Shown piece after piece: positions 7,267 through 14,318 of a stretch of DNA of 28,748 nucleotides. A model generated the notes under the pieces. The model was given only the letters and a program-made list of their open reading frames with translations. It had not been told where the DNA came from and searched no databases. The position numbers were made by a program, and so were the translations under genes. Source of the stretch: a virus. Numbering within the stretch: position 1 is the stretch's first letter; every line of letters starts with the position of its first letter. The stretch lies in the IMG/VR virus record IMGVR_UViG_3300025853_000489, positions 1 to 28,748 of that record. One strand, 5' to 3'.

Positions 7267-8226
7267 ATGGCACAGCCTACTGGTGTTTACGTCACCTTCT
7301 CCTCTGCCGGTCTTCGCGAAGACTTGGAGAATGTGATCTACGATATCTCGCCGACTGATACGCCGTTCATGTCAATGGGCGGTCGCATGGACGCGATTGC
7401 AGTCAACCACGAATGGCAGACGGATGCTCTTGCGTCGGCTGCTGACAACTTTAACGAAGAGGGCGCGACTCTTACGGCTGCTGAACCAGCTGCTACGACT
7501 CGCGTTGGCAACATCTGCCAGATCAGCCTGAAAACCACGCTGGTCTCCGGTACTCTTGACGCCGTTAGCAAAGCGGGTCGTCGGGAAGAACTGGCGTATC
7601 AGATGTCCAAGCGTTCCAAGGAACTGAAGCGTGACATGGAACGTGCGATGGTTGGTGTTAATCAGTCCAAAACTGCTATGGCCGCTGACAGCACCGTGCG
7701 TAAACTCGGCTCGCTGAGTTCGTGGGTCACGACCAATGCTAGCGTCGGAAGCGGCGGCACGGCAGCTGGGGCTGGCGGTAATGGTACTGCTCGTACTGAC
7801 GGTACTGCACGTACCTTTACTGAAACTCTGTTGAAAGCGTCGATCCTGTCCGCTTACGACGAAGGCGCTGACATCAAGTATCTGATGATGGCTCCTTCGC
7901 AGAAGCAGACTTTCTCCAGCTTCGTTGGTGTTGGTGGAGCGTCGGGCGTTAGCAACTTCAACGACGTTGCTGACCAGCGCATCATTGGCGGCATGGACGT
8001 GTACGTCAGCGATTTCGGTGAGATGGCGGTTGTTCCTAACCGCTTCCAGCGTTCTCGCGATGTATGGCTTCTCGATCCGGAATACTACGGCGTGGCTTAT
8101 CTGCGTCCGTTCTTCCAGCGCGAAGTTGCCAGCACGTCTGACGGCGAACAGCGTGCGATCATCGCCGAGTACACTCTCGTTTGTAAGAACGAGAAGGCGC
8201 TCGGTGCGGTCTACGATCTGTCGTAA
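7267..8226 (+). CDS. Major capsid protein, SU10-like (DUF5309 type)
   Basis: 319 residues, preceded by AAGGAGGGA, the strongest ribosome site in the block. The N-terminal order LRE-LENVIYDISPTDTPFMS, HEWQTDALA, EEGA, TTRVGNICQI, VSGT-DAV-KAGR-EELAYQ, KRSKELKRDMERAM is characteristic of the SU10-type HK97-fold capsid family. A Gly/Ala-rich flexible loop lies around residues 165-180 (GSGGTAAGAGGNG). The C-terminal part contains KYLMMAPSQKQTFSSF and a beta-rich end. It builds the icosahedral head. It is followed by a stable hairpin at 8234-8258, as is common after capsid genes. Confidence 0.92.
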   Translation: MAQPTGVYVTFSSAGLREDLENVIYDISPTDTPFMSMGGRMDAIAVNHEWQTDALASAADNFNEEGATLTAAEPAATTRVGNICQISLKTTLVSGTLDAVSKAGRREELAYQMSKRSKELKRDMERAMVGVNQSKTAMAADSTVRKLGSLSSWVTTNASVGSGGTAAGAGGNGTARTDGTARTFTETLLKASILSAYDEGADIKYLMMAPSQKQTFSSFVGVGGASGVSNFNDVADQRIIGGMDVYVSDFGEMAVVPNRFQRSRDVWLLDPEYYGVAYLRPFFQREVASTSDGEQRAIIAEYTLVCKNEKALGAVYDLS

Positions 8227-8233
8227 GCCACAA

Positions 8234-8258
8234 GGGGGAGGGCCACGTGCTCTCCCCC
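8234..8258 (+). terminator. Post-capsid hairpin (terminator or mRNA stabiliser)
   Basis: GGGGGAGGG at 8234-8242 pairs with GCTCTCCCCC in 8250-8258 to give a 9-pair stem (one G-T) with a 7-base loop (CCACGTG). Only ATTCT follows, so there is no real U-tract. It may terminate partially, so that capsid mRNA exceeds downstream mRNA, or protect the capsid message from 3' exonucleases. Confidence 0.7.
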
Positions 8259-8277
8259 ATTCTAACAAGAGGTTATC

Positions 8278-8586
8278 ATGAACGACCCTATTAAAACCAA
8301 GTTTCGCTACGACCACAATGAAGACAAGGTTATCCTCCAGAATGTGCAGGACGTTGAGCCTCTGCTGGAACTTAACAAGAAAGAGATGAACGGCGACTCC
8401 ATGTACGGCATCGGAGAAAACGCTGCCGGTATGCGAAAGGTTGCCAGCATTCCGTTGGTTGTCATTGAGAAATGGAAGCGTGAACTTGGCGTCGATATCA
8501 TGAACAAGAATGACTGGCCCAAGATTAAACAACTGCTGAACGATCCTGAGAACAGGTTCCTTCGCACACATGAGAGCCATCTGTAA
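8278..8586 (+). CDS. Conserved phage protein next to capsid, unknown function
   Basis: 102 residues, mixed alpha/beta, no membrane segment, with AGAGG before ATG 8278. Its C-terminal half (VVIEKWKRELGVDIMNKNDW, PKIKQLLNDPENRFLRT) looks like a motif I associate with phages that carry SU10-like capsids. The next gene starts on its last bases (TAATG). Placement between capsid and adaptor suggests a head or connector accessory. No domain name can be given. Confidence 0.65.
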   Translation: MNDPIKTKFRYDHNEDKVILQNVQDVEPLLELNKKEMNGDSMYGIGENAAGMRKVASIPLVVIEKWKRELGVDIMNKNDWPKIKQLLNDPENRFLRTHESHL

Positions 8587-9236
8587 TGAGCCTTTCAACG
8601 TACTCAGAGCTGAAGACCAGCGTAGCCAACTACCTGAACAGGGAAGACCTTACCGATGTCATTCCTGATTTCATCACGCTTACTGAGAACCGTTTGAACA
8701 GGGAACTGCGCATCCGTGCAAACGTGACTAGGGCGCAGACAACTACCACGTCTGGTACAGCCTTCTATGATCTACCAGACGATCTGATTGAGCTACGGAA
8801 CATAACCTATGACACCACGTCTTCCAGCTATGCTCTGTCTTATCTATCTCCTGAATCGCTCAGCAGAGAGTATGGCACAACGTCCAGTGGTTTTCCACGG
8901 GCCTATACTAACATTGGAAAGACGTTTAAGCTCTCGCCAACTCCAGATGCTGCATATACTGTAAGCATCAACTACTTTGGCAAACTGAACCCACTGTCTG
9001 ACAGTGTGACCACCAATAACATCTTGGCAGAGTTTCCTGATCTGTATCTGTTTGGTTCTTGCATGGAAGGTGCCATTTATCTGAACGACACAGAGCAGCT
9101 ACAGCGATTTGGTGGCATCTTTCAGAAAGCCATGGACGATATCAAGAAGTCTGAAGACTCTGCCCGGTACGGTGGCACGGTGATGACCATGAGCGTACAG
9201 GGCGATCCCGGCTCGCTTGTGCGCAGGGGTGCCTAG
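8586..9236 (+). CDS. Head-tail adaptor protein, SU10-type
   Basis: 216 residues. The N-terminus (YSELKTSVANYLNREDLTD, IPDFITLTENRLNRELRIR) is the typical helical start of phage adaptor proteins that dock under the portal. A beta-rich centre follows (FYDLPDDLIELRNI), then a YFGKLNPLSD segment and a helical end with LYLFGSCMEGAIYLND. Adaptors form a twelve-fold ring joining the portal to the tail nozzle. Position after the capsid and before the nozzle-like gene fits. Confidence 0.8.
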   Translation: MSLSTYSELKTSVANYLNREDLTDVIPDFITLTENRLNRELRIRANVTRAQTTTTSGTAFYDLPDDLIELRNITYDTTSSSYALSYLSPESLSREYGTTSSGFPRAYTNIGKTFKLSPTPDAAYTVSINYFGKLNPLSDSVTTNNILAEFPDLYLFGSCMEGAIYLNDTEQLQRFGGIFQKAMDDIKKSEDSARYGGTVMTMSVQGDPGSLVRRGA

Positions 9237-9380
9237 ATGCCTACCAACTGGGTAATAGAAAACTTTTGTCTGGTTCAAGAAGAGGGTGGTAACATCCTGA
9301 TGGAGGACAGTGACCTTGTGTCTCTGCAAGAGTTTGACTCCACCACATGGACTGAACAGACAGCAACTGGCGCTGGTTAA
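9237..9380 (+). CDS. 47-residue acidic protein between adaptor and nozzle genes
   Basis: The frame runs from ATG 9237, right after the adaptor stop, to TAA 9378-9380. It overlaps the next ATG by one base (TAATG). AGGGG lies 8 bases upstream. The product is acidic, with ENFCLVQEEGGNILMEDSD as core, a beta-hairpin-like pattern also seen in short phage virion proteins. The function is unknown. Close coupling on both sides supports translation. Confidence 0.65.
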   Translation: MPTNWVIENFCLVQEEGGNILMEDSDLVSLQEFDSTTWTEQTATGAG

Positions 9381-10951
9381 TGGCAAAAGAACTTTTCAAC
9401 GTAGCAGCAACACCACAGAGCGGCTTTTCGCTGAACAAGGACTTGTCACCGTATGACATGCCCCCTACGTTTTTCAGCGATGTTCAGAACGCTCGCTTTC
9501 TAGATGGCAAAGCTGGTAAGATACTTGGACACACTTCTGTCCTAGGTACTCCCACCGCTGCTCCCTATTGGGCTATCAGCTGGCTACAGGGTACTACCAA
9601 CCTGTGGATATATGGTGGCCTGACTGAGCTATATAAGATCAGCGGTGTTACGCACAGCACTGTCACACGGTCAAGCGGGTCTTATACAACCCTTGCCGGA
9701 ACAGAGAACAACTGGCAGGGCGGTGTACTAGGTGGCGTACTGGTCTGCACCAACGGTCTAGACGTTCCCCAGAGCTTTACCCAAGCTGGCTCACTGTTTA
9801 CTGATTTGCCTGACTGGCCGTCTACACTGCGTTGTAAGACAATTGTGCCATTTAGAAACCACTTGGTTGCACTGAACCTGACAGACAGCAGCGTTGAAAA
9901 ACCGTTTACCATCCGGTGGAGCGATGCAATACCTGCCGGTGCAGCTACTAATGGTGCAAACACTTGGAACACTGCCAGCACAGCCAGTGAGTCAGCAGAG
10001 ACTTCACTGACTGGTACCAAGGGCCACGTGCTCAATGGTCTTCAACTTGGCAACGAGTTGATCATCTACAAAGAAGACAGCATCTACGGCATGAACTACG
10101 TGGGTGGTTCGTTCACGTTTAACATTCGCGAGAAGTTCAAAGACACTGGTCTGTTTGCCAAGAACGCTGTGATAGACCTTGGCGATGGCAGTCACGTGAT
10201 GATGTCTACCAACGACGTGATGGTACATAACGGTAACTCTATCAGGAGTGTTATTGACGACAAGGTCAAGACATTCTTGTTCTCCGAGATCGACTCCACG
10301 TACTACTACAAGACGTTCTTGGCACACAACAAGATCAGAAACGAAGTCTGGATTTGCTTCCCACAGACGGGAGCTACTAATGGTTTCCCCAATGCTGCCC
10401 TGATCTGGAACTACAGAGAAAACACTTGGACCTTCCGTGACCTTCCTAATGTAAACTTCATTGCCAAGGGTCTGGTCAATCCTGCACTGACCAACACATG
10501 GACAGCATCAACCAGCACATGGGAAAACAGTACCTTAGCATGGGCGCAGCAGGAATACAACCCGGCCATTGACTCGCTGCTCATGTGCGGCACAAATGAT
10601 ACAAAGCTGTACTTGGCAGACAGTGGCACCACGTTTGATGGCACTAACTTTATAACGCGACTAGAGCGAGTTGGTTTGTCGGCTGGCCGCACTGATGCAG
10701 TTAAGTCGATCACCCGTGTCTATCCTAGGATCGAAGGTACTGGCACGGTGAACATCAGCATTGGCTCTGAGCTACAACCGTTCCAAGGCGTGTCTTATAA
10801 TGACCCGGTGGCGTTTGAGATAGGCACAGACTCAAAGGTAGACTGTAGGGTGCGTGGCAGGTACATGGCGATCAAGATTGAAAGTCAAGCTGCCAGCCAG
10901 TTCAGGTTGTCTGGCTACGCCGTAGAATCAGAGGTTGTGTCTGACCGATGA
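9380..10951 (+). CDS. Tail nozzle / tail stabilisation-type protein
   Basis: 523 residues, beta-rich with many aromatic residues. The start (FSLNKDLSPYDMPPTFFSDVQNARFLDGKAG) and repeated short beta blades (WISWLQG-type, NLWIYGG, GNELIIYKEDSIYGMNYVGG, VWICFPQTG, ALIWNYRENTWTFRDLP) are typical of the large tubular tail proteins of podoviruses that extend the adaptor and close the DNA channel. Length and position agree. It overlaps the next gene by 4 bases (ATGA). A fibre-attachment function is also likely, as nozzles commonly dock the fibres. Confidence 0.75.
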   Translation: MAKELFNVAATPQSGFSLNKDLSPYDMPPTFFSDVQNARFLDGKAGKILGHTSVLGTPTAAPYWAISWLQGTTNLWIYGGLTELYKISGVTHSTVTRSSGSYTTLAGTENNWQGGVLGGVLVCTNGLDVPQSFTQAGSLFTDLPDWPSTLRCKTIVPFRNHLVALNLTDSSVEKPFTIRWSDAIPAGAATNGANTWNTASTASESAETSLTGTKGHVLNGLQLGNELIIYKEDSIYGMNYVGGSFTFNIREKFKDTGLFAKNAVIDLGDGSHVMMSTNDVMVHNGNSIRSVIDDKVKTFLFSEIDSTYYYKTFLAHNKIRNEVWICFPQTGATNGFPNAALIWNYRENTWTFRDLPNVNFIAKGLVNPALTNTWTASTSTWENSTLAWAQQEYNPAIDSLLMCGTNDTKLYLADSGTTFDGTNFITRLERVGLSAGRTDAVKSITRVYPRIEGTGTVNISIGSELQPFQGVSYNDPVAFEIGTDSKVDCRVRGRYMAIKIESQAASQFRLSGYAVESEVVSDR

Positions 10952-11208
10952 GCAGAGAGTTTCTACGGTTTGATCCAACGCTTGCGCCAAGTGATCCACA
11001 AGACCTTCCTCGTTTTCTGGACGAGATGTTTCAAGAAATCAGAACGGTCCTAGAGCTAGTAAGAGACGGACACCTAGACGTTCAGAACGTAGCGCCAACA
11101 AAACCACAACAGGGTGATATACGATATGCTGATGGCACTAACTGGGACCCCGGAAGCGGAGAAGGAATATACTTTTACAACGCCGCTGGAGCATGGACTA
11201 AGCTATAA
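10948..11208 (+). CDS. Small tail-associated protein with YADG/GEG motif
   Basis: 86 residues starting on the previous stop. N-terminal helices (LPRFLDEMFQEIRTVLELV) are followed by a C-terminal beta unit PTKPQQGDIRYADGTNW, DPGSGEGIYFYNAAGAW. The KP--GDI-YADG--W-PG-GEG-Y-Y---W pattern is widespread in small phage tail or fibre-base proteins. The C-terminal coding region overlaps the next frame by about 83 bases, the longest overlap on the + strand. The function is unknown. Confidence 0.7.
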   Translation: MSREFLRFDPTLAPSDPQDLPRFLDEMFQEIRTVLELVRDGHLDVQNVAPTKPQQGDIRYADGTNWDPGSGEGIYFYNAAGAWTKL

Positions 11209-11614
11209 GCTAGTAAATCACAACAGCCATCTGTTGATGAAGAAACTTGGAGAAGGTTTCGAACACATAGAAAAGTCAATAGTAAAAAGCAACTGCTCTG
11301 ATCTGTATGACGCAGAGGACATTGTAAAAAGAGTTCTGAACAAACAAAGCGACTTATGGGTATCCACGGACTCTGACAATAATACAAAGGGTGTTCTTGT
11401 CATAGGCTTTGGAGAGATGCCAAAGGGGCGCATAATCGGGGCAGAAGCTATGGGTGGTAAGTTTGATTTCAACGTGATCACACCTGTGATAGCAGACTAC
11501 TACAAAAAACTAGGCTTTAAGTTCTTTGAGATGACAGGACGAAAAGGTTGGGAAAAGATAATGGAACCTCTTGGATACGAATTTAAGACGATAACACTGA
11601 GAAAGAAGCTGTAA
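11126..11614 (+). CDS. GNAT-like acyltransferase-fold phage protein
   Basis: About 162 residues from ATG 11126 (AGGGTG lies 10 bases upstream). GTG 11114, ATG 11132 and ATG 11237 are alternatives, and only the last would remove the overlap with the previous gene. The core fits the small GNAT-like proteins of podoviruses, like T7 gp13 in position: FEHIEKSIVKSN, then SDLWVSTDS and GVLVIGFGEM strands, then a C-terminal KFFEMTGRKGWEKIMEPLGY block. The canonical acetyl-CoA P-loop (Q/RxxGxG/A) is not evident, so catalysis is doubtful. A virion morphogenesis role is more likely. The start is uncertain. Confidence 0.7.
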   Translation: MLMALTGTPEAEKEYTFTTPLEHGLSYKLVNHNSHLLMKKLGEGFEHIEKSIVKSNCSDLYDAEDIVKRVLNKQSDLWVSTDSDNNTKGVLVIGFGEMPKGRIIGAEAMGGKFDFNVITPVIADYYKKLGFKFFEMTGRKGWEKIMEPLGYEFKTITLRKKL

Positions 11615-11615
11615 G

Positions 11616-12485
11616 ATGAGTAAAATATTCGGATCACCACCGCCCGTAGTTGTATCTACGCCGTTTCAACAGACCAGCAGTGGCTCGTCTGAGATCAAGC
11701 CGTATGCTCCGGTAGAACCGTTTATTGAGCAGCTGCTTCCAGAGGTTCGGGAGACGTTTACACAGGCACCTGAACTGTTCACTGGTTCGTTGGTGCCGGA
11801 AGACGCTGCCCAAACGCTGGCAGCTAGGGACATTTATGGACAGGTAGGACAGACAGCTGCTGGCTTAGCTCCTCAGTTTATGCAGCTTGGCCAAGCCGAC
11901 ATCGCCCGTGGATTGGCCGACCCAAGTCAAGACCCTATCTACCAGCAGCAGCTTGGTGTGATTGCACAGCAGGCTAGGGAGATGACTGAGAGAGACAAGC
12001 AGCTTGCCCAACAGCAGGCGATCCAAGCTGGTCAGTTTGGTCTAGGCTCTACTGCCCTAGGCGAACTGGAGACCATGCAGCAGCAGAAGCGGGAAGAGCT
12101 TGCACAGCGCCAAATGGCCACTGCGCTACAGCAGGCTGAAGCCCGCAGGATTGCAGCTGCGCAGAGAGCACCGGGAGCGGCACAGCAGGCTCTGCAAGCG
12201 CAGATGACGCCTGCAACGCTACAGGAAGCGATTGGCAGGGATGTAGAAGCTAGGCAGGCAGCAAGAGCTACAGACGCTGCACGGCTGGCGCAGCAAGACC
12301 AAGAGGCCCGCAGAGCACAGCTGGTCACCATGGCCAACCTGTTTGGTGGTCTGGCCGGTCTGGGCAGCAGCACACAGATGCAGCAAACGTCCAGCGGCTT
12401 TGGTAGTCAAGGATTTGCTGGCGGAGCAAGTCCGTTCAGTCAGCTGGTCAGTGCTGCCGCCACAGGTGCTAGGTTCTTAGCTTAA
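11616..12485 (+). CDS. Gln/Ala-rich putative internal virion (DNA ejection) protein
   Basis: 289 residues. Residues 1-45 are Pro/Ser-rich, residues 60-230 are a long Gln/Ala/Arg helix (for example LAQQQAIQAGQFG, then LETMQQQKREELAQRQMA). The C-terminus is hydrophobic and Gly-rich (LFGGLAGLGSS, GFGSQGFAGG). That layout, with a GSTALGELE turn in the helix, is common in proteins stored inside podovirus heads and ejected with the DNA to span the cell envelope. It opens a run of four such genes. No enzymatic domain is visible. Identity rests on composition and gene order. Confidence 0.6.
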   Translation: MSKIFGSPPPVVVSTPFQQTSSGSSEIKPYAPVEPFIEQLLPEVRETFTQAPELFTGSLVPEDAAQTLAARDIYGQVGQTAAGLAPQFMQLGQADIARGLADPSQDPIYQQQLGVIAQQAREMTERDKQLAQQQAIQAGQFGLGSTALGELETMQQQKREELAQRQMATALQQAEARRIAAAQRAPGAAQQALQAQMTPATLQEAIGRDVEARQAARATDAARLAQQDQEARRAQLVTMANLFGGLAGLGSSTQMQQTSSGFGSQGFAGGASPFSQLVSAAATGARFLA

Positions 12486-12496
12486 GGAGAAAAACA

Positions 12497-12958
12497 ATGG
12501 GTGCCTTACTTGGAAGCAATTTTGGAAGCGCTGTAGACCCTTCTAAAGCTAAGTATGATCTTGACACTGGCGAACCAGAAAACTTAGAAGCTCTTAAATT
12601 AGACGCAGAGTATGATCCTGAAACAGGAGAGCCGGTAAACGAATCTGCTAAAAAACTAGAACAAATGTTTGAGGAAGAATCAGAAGGCTTTGATCTAAAA
12701 AAATATACTGACATTTTAAGTGAAAGTGACTTTGTAAGCTCTGGTAAACCTACGTCAAATCGTCCATTGTTTACACAGCGTCCAGAAAGCGGTCCAAGAG
12801 TTCCAACGGGCAGCGTGAGCTACCGACCAACTCAAAGCCCTTACCAAGTACCCAGCTACCTGATGAGTTCAGCGCAGTACAACGAACAGATTTCCAAGAT
12901 GCTCGGCGGCTTGCTGTCTAGGAGCATCCGCAGCAACCCCATTAAACTTCTGGTGTGA
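12497..12958 (+). CDS. Acidic virion-region protein with a tandem 19-residue repeat
   Basis: 153 residues, SD AAGGAGAAA. Residues 20-38 and 39-57 are tandem copies of a YD-(D/E)TGEP-N motif. The rest is acidic to about residue 75, then disordered and Pro/Ser-rich, ending with a short amphipathic helix (MLGGLLSRSIRS). It sits among ejection-type genes and may be a linker or assembly partner. No family is recognised. Confidence 0.6.
   Translation: MGALLGSNFGSAVDPSKAKYDLDTGEPENLEALKLDAEYDPETGEPVNESAKKLEQMFEEESEGFDLKKYTDILSESDFVSSGKPTSNRPLFTQRPESGPRVPTGSVSYRPTQSPYQVPSYLMSSAQYNEQISKMLGGLLSRSIRSNPIKLLV
12554..12667 (+). repeat. Tandem 57-base coding repeat (2 copies)
   Basis: Copies at 12554-12610 and 12611-12667 both start TATGATC(C/T)TGA and encode YD-(D/E)TGEP followed by a helical end (ALKL/AKKL). 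The protein copies are more alike than the DNA, so the duplication is old and held by selection on the peptide. Confidence 0.65.
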
Positions 12959-12966
12959 GATAGATT

Positions 12967-14310
12967 ATGGCTGAACAGCGTAATAGCGGACTTTTAAGTC
13001 AGGGTACGGGCCTTGATCCGTTTATAAACCGTTTCAAACAGGCGTATGAACAGCAGGGCGCATTGGGCGCTATTGCGCAGGCTGGTGGGGGTCTTCTAGA
13101 CCTTTTACAGCTGGGCGGCACTATGGCTGTTAACGAGGCTCTTCCAATTCTATATGGTCCAGAAGAGGCAAAGCGACGTCGCTTAGAAATACCATACCTT
13201 GAAAGAAGTGCCACGGCCAGAGAAATGGCAGACGTGGTGGCACGATCAGAGGGTCGCCTACCTCCTGTAAGAAGGCAGGATGTTCAAGCCATGCCCGGAC
13301 CTGCTCCTACAGGCAGGGTTGTTCCCTCTGTAGAACAGCGCGTAGCAGCAGACAGGGCTGAACGTGCAGAACTGGCTAGGCTTGGCCAAGTTGTAACTGC
13401 CGCTGCACCAATAGACAGAACAGACGGAAAGACGGGAGCAGAGGTTTATATGCAGGAAGCTGCTCGTCTCAGGGAGGCGGAGAAGCAGCAAGAAGCAGCC
13501 GCACTGAAACAAAAAATAGACCGGGATAACGCAACTGGCACCCCCAACATTATGCCGTATGTTTTAGCCGGTGATAATCAAGCACAAAATGCGCGTGAGC
13601 GTTCTTTCCTAGAGCGCATGGCTCAATCAGGTCTGTTGTCTACCCTACAGGGCATGGCACGTGCAGAGCGCCAGTACGGCGTTGGTCCTTTGGCTGCGTT
13701 CAGTGAGTCTGCTCTGGATGTACAGGCCGCTAGGAGTGCTGCTGAGCAGGAGGCAGCAAAGAGACAGTCTGAGGGAGCAGATCGACAAGCTAAGATACTT
13801 GCGGAGCAGATTAAAAAGTCTGGTCCTTCCAAACTTACTGGACCTATAGACAAAAGACTGACTTCGTTTAGAAACAATTCAGAAGCTCTGAACACAATAA
13901 ACAGATATCTAACAATTCTGACATCTGGTCAGACAGGTGGTATAGCTGGTAAAATGGATTCAGGTATTGACGCTCTTGCCTCTTTGGTTGGCCTAGGCTC
14001 TGGTAGTCAGGCGTCCAAAGCTGAAGCAGCCAGATCGTTATTGTTGTCTACAATAAGCAGCCTGAAACAAACTGAAGGCCAGATTTCTAAATATGATTAT
14101 GAAGAAATCGAAAACTATCTTAAAAAGCCAAATTCTTGGTTTATCAACAACGAAAAAATAGCAAACCAGCTTAGAAATCTAAGGCCAGTAATTCAGAGAA
14201 CTCTGTCGCAAGATGCAACGCTCATACGAGAATCAGGACGCGATCCGGCAAAATACAGCGGATACGATAATATCAAATTGTCTACTCCCGGCAGGACTAT
14301 AAACGAATAG
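12967..14310 (+). CDS. Putative internal virion (ejection) protein, 447 residues
   Basis: The N-terminal part has a hydrophobic Gly/Ala stretch (residues about 33-60, GALGAIAQAGGGLLDLLQLG) able to enter membranes. The centre (150-300) is a charged Ala/Gln/Arg coiled coil (AARLREAEKQQEAAALKQK, then AAEQEAAKRQSEG). The C-terminal 130 residues look globular and helical (LNTINRYLTILTSG, then YDYEEIENYLKKPNSW). Ejection proteins combine such coils and membrane-active segments. Position between two similar genes supports the reading. No named domain. Confidence 0.6.
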   Translation: MAEQRNSGLLSQGTGLDPFINRFKQAYEQQGALGAIAQAGGGLLDLLQLGGTMAVNEALPILYGPEEAKRRRLEIPYLERSATAREMADVVARSEGRLPPVRRQDVQAMPGPAPTGRVVPSVEQRVAADRAERAELARLGQVVTAAAPIDRTDGKTGAEVYMQEAARLREAEKQQEAAALKQKIDRDNATGTPNIMPYVLAGDNQAQNARERSFLERMAQSGLLSTLQGMARAERQYGVGPLAAFSESALDVQAARSAAEQEAAKRQSEGADRQAKILAEQIKKSGPSKLTGPIDKRLTSFRNNSEALNTINRYLTILTSGQTGGIAGKMDSGIDALASLVGLGSGSQASKAEAARSLLLSTISSLKQTEGQISKYDYEEIENYLKKPNSWFINNEKIANQLRNLRPVIQRTLSQDATLIRESGRDPAKYSGYDNIKLSTPGRTINE

Positions 14311-14318
14311 GAAAAAAC

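Noticed and set aside
7372-8598. A 408-residue open frame on the - strand opposite the capsid gene.
   Set aside because: It mirrors the codon bias of the capsid gene, has no ribosome site or recognisable domain, and the + strand match to the capsid family is clear.
10779-10802. A TATAAT sequence on the + strand inside the nozzle gene.
   Set aside because: No -35-like hexamer at 16 to 18 bases upstream, and it lies in the middle of coding sequence.
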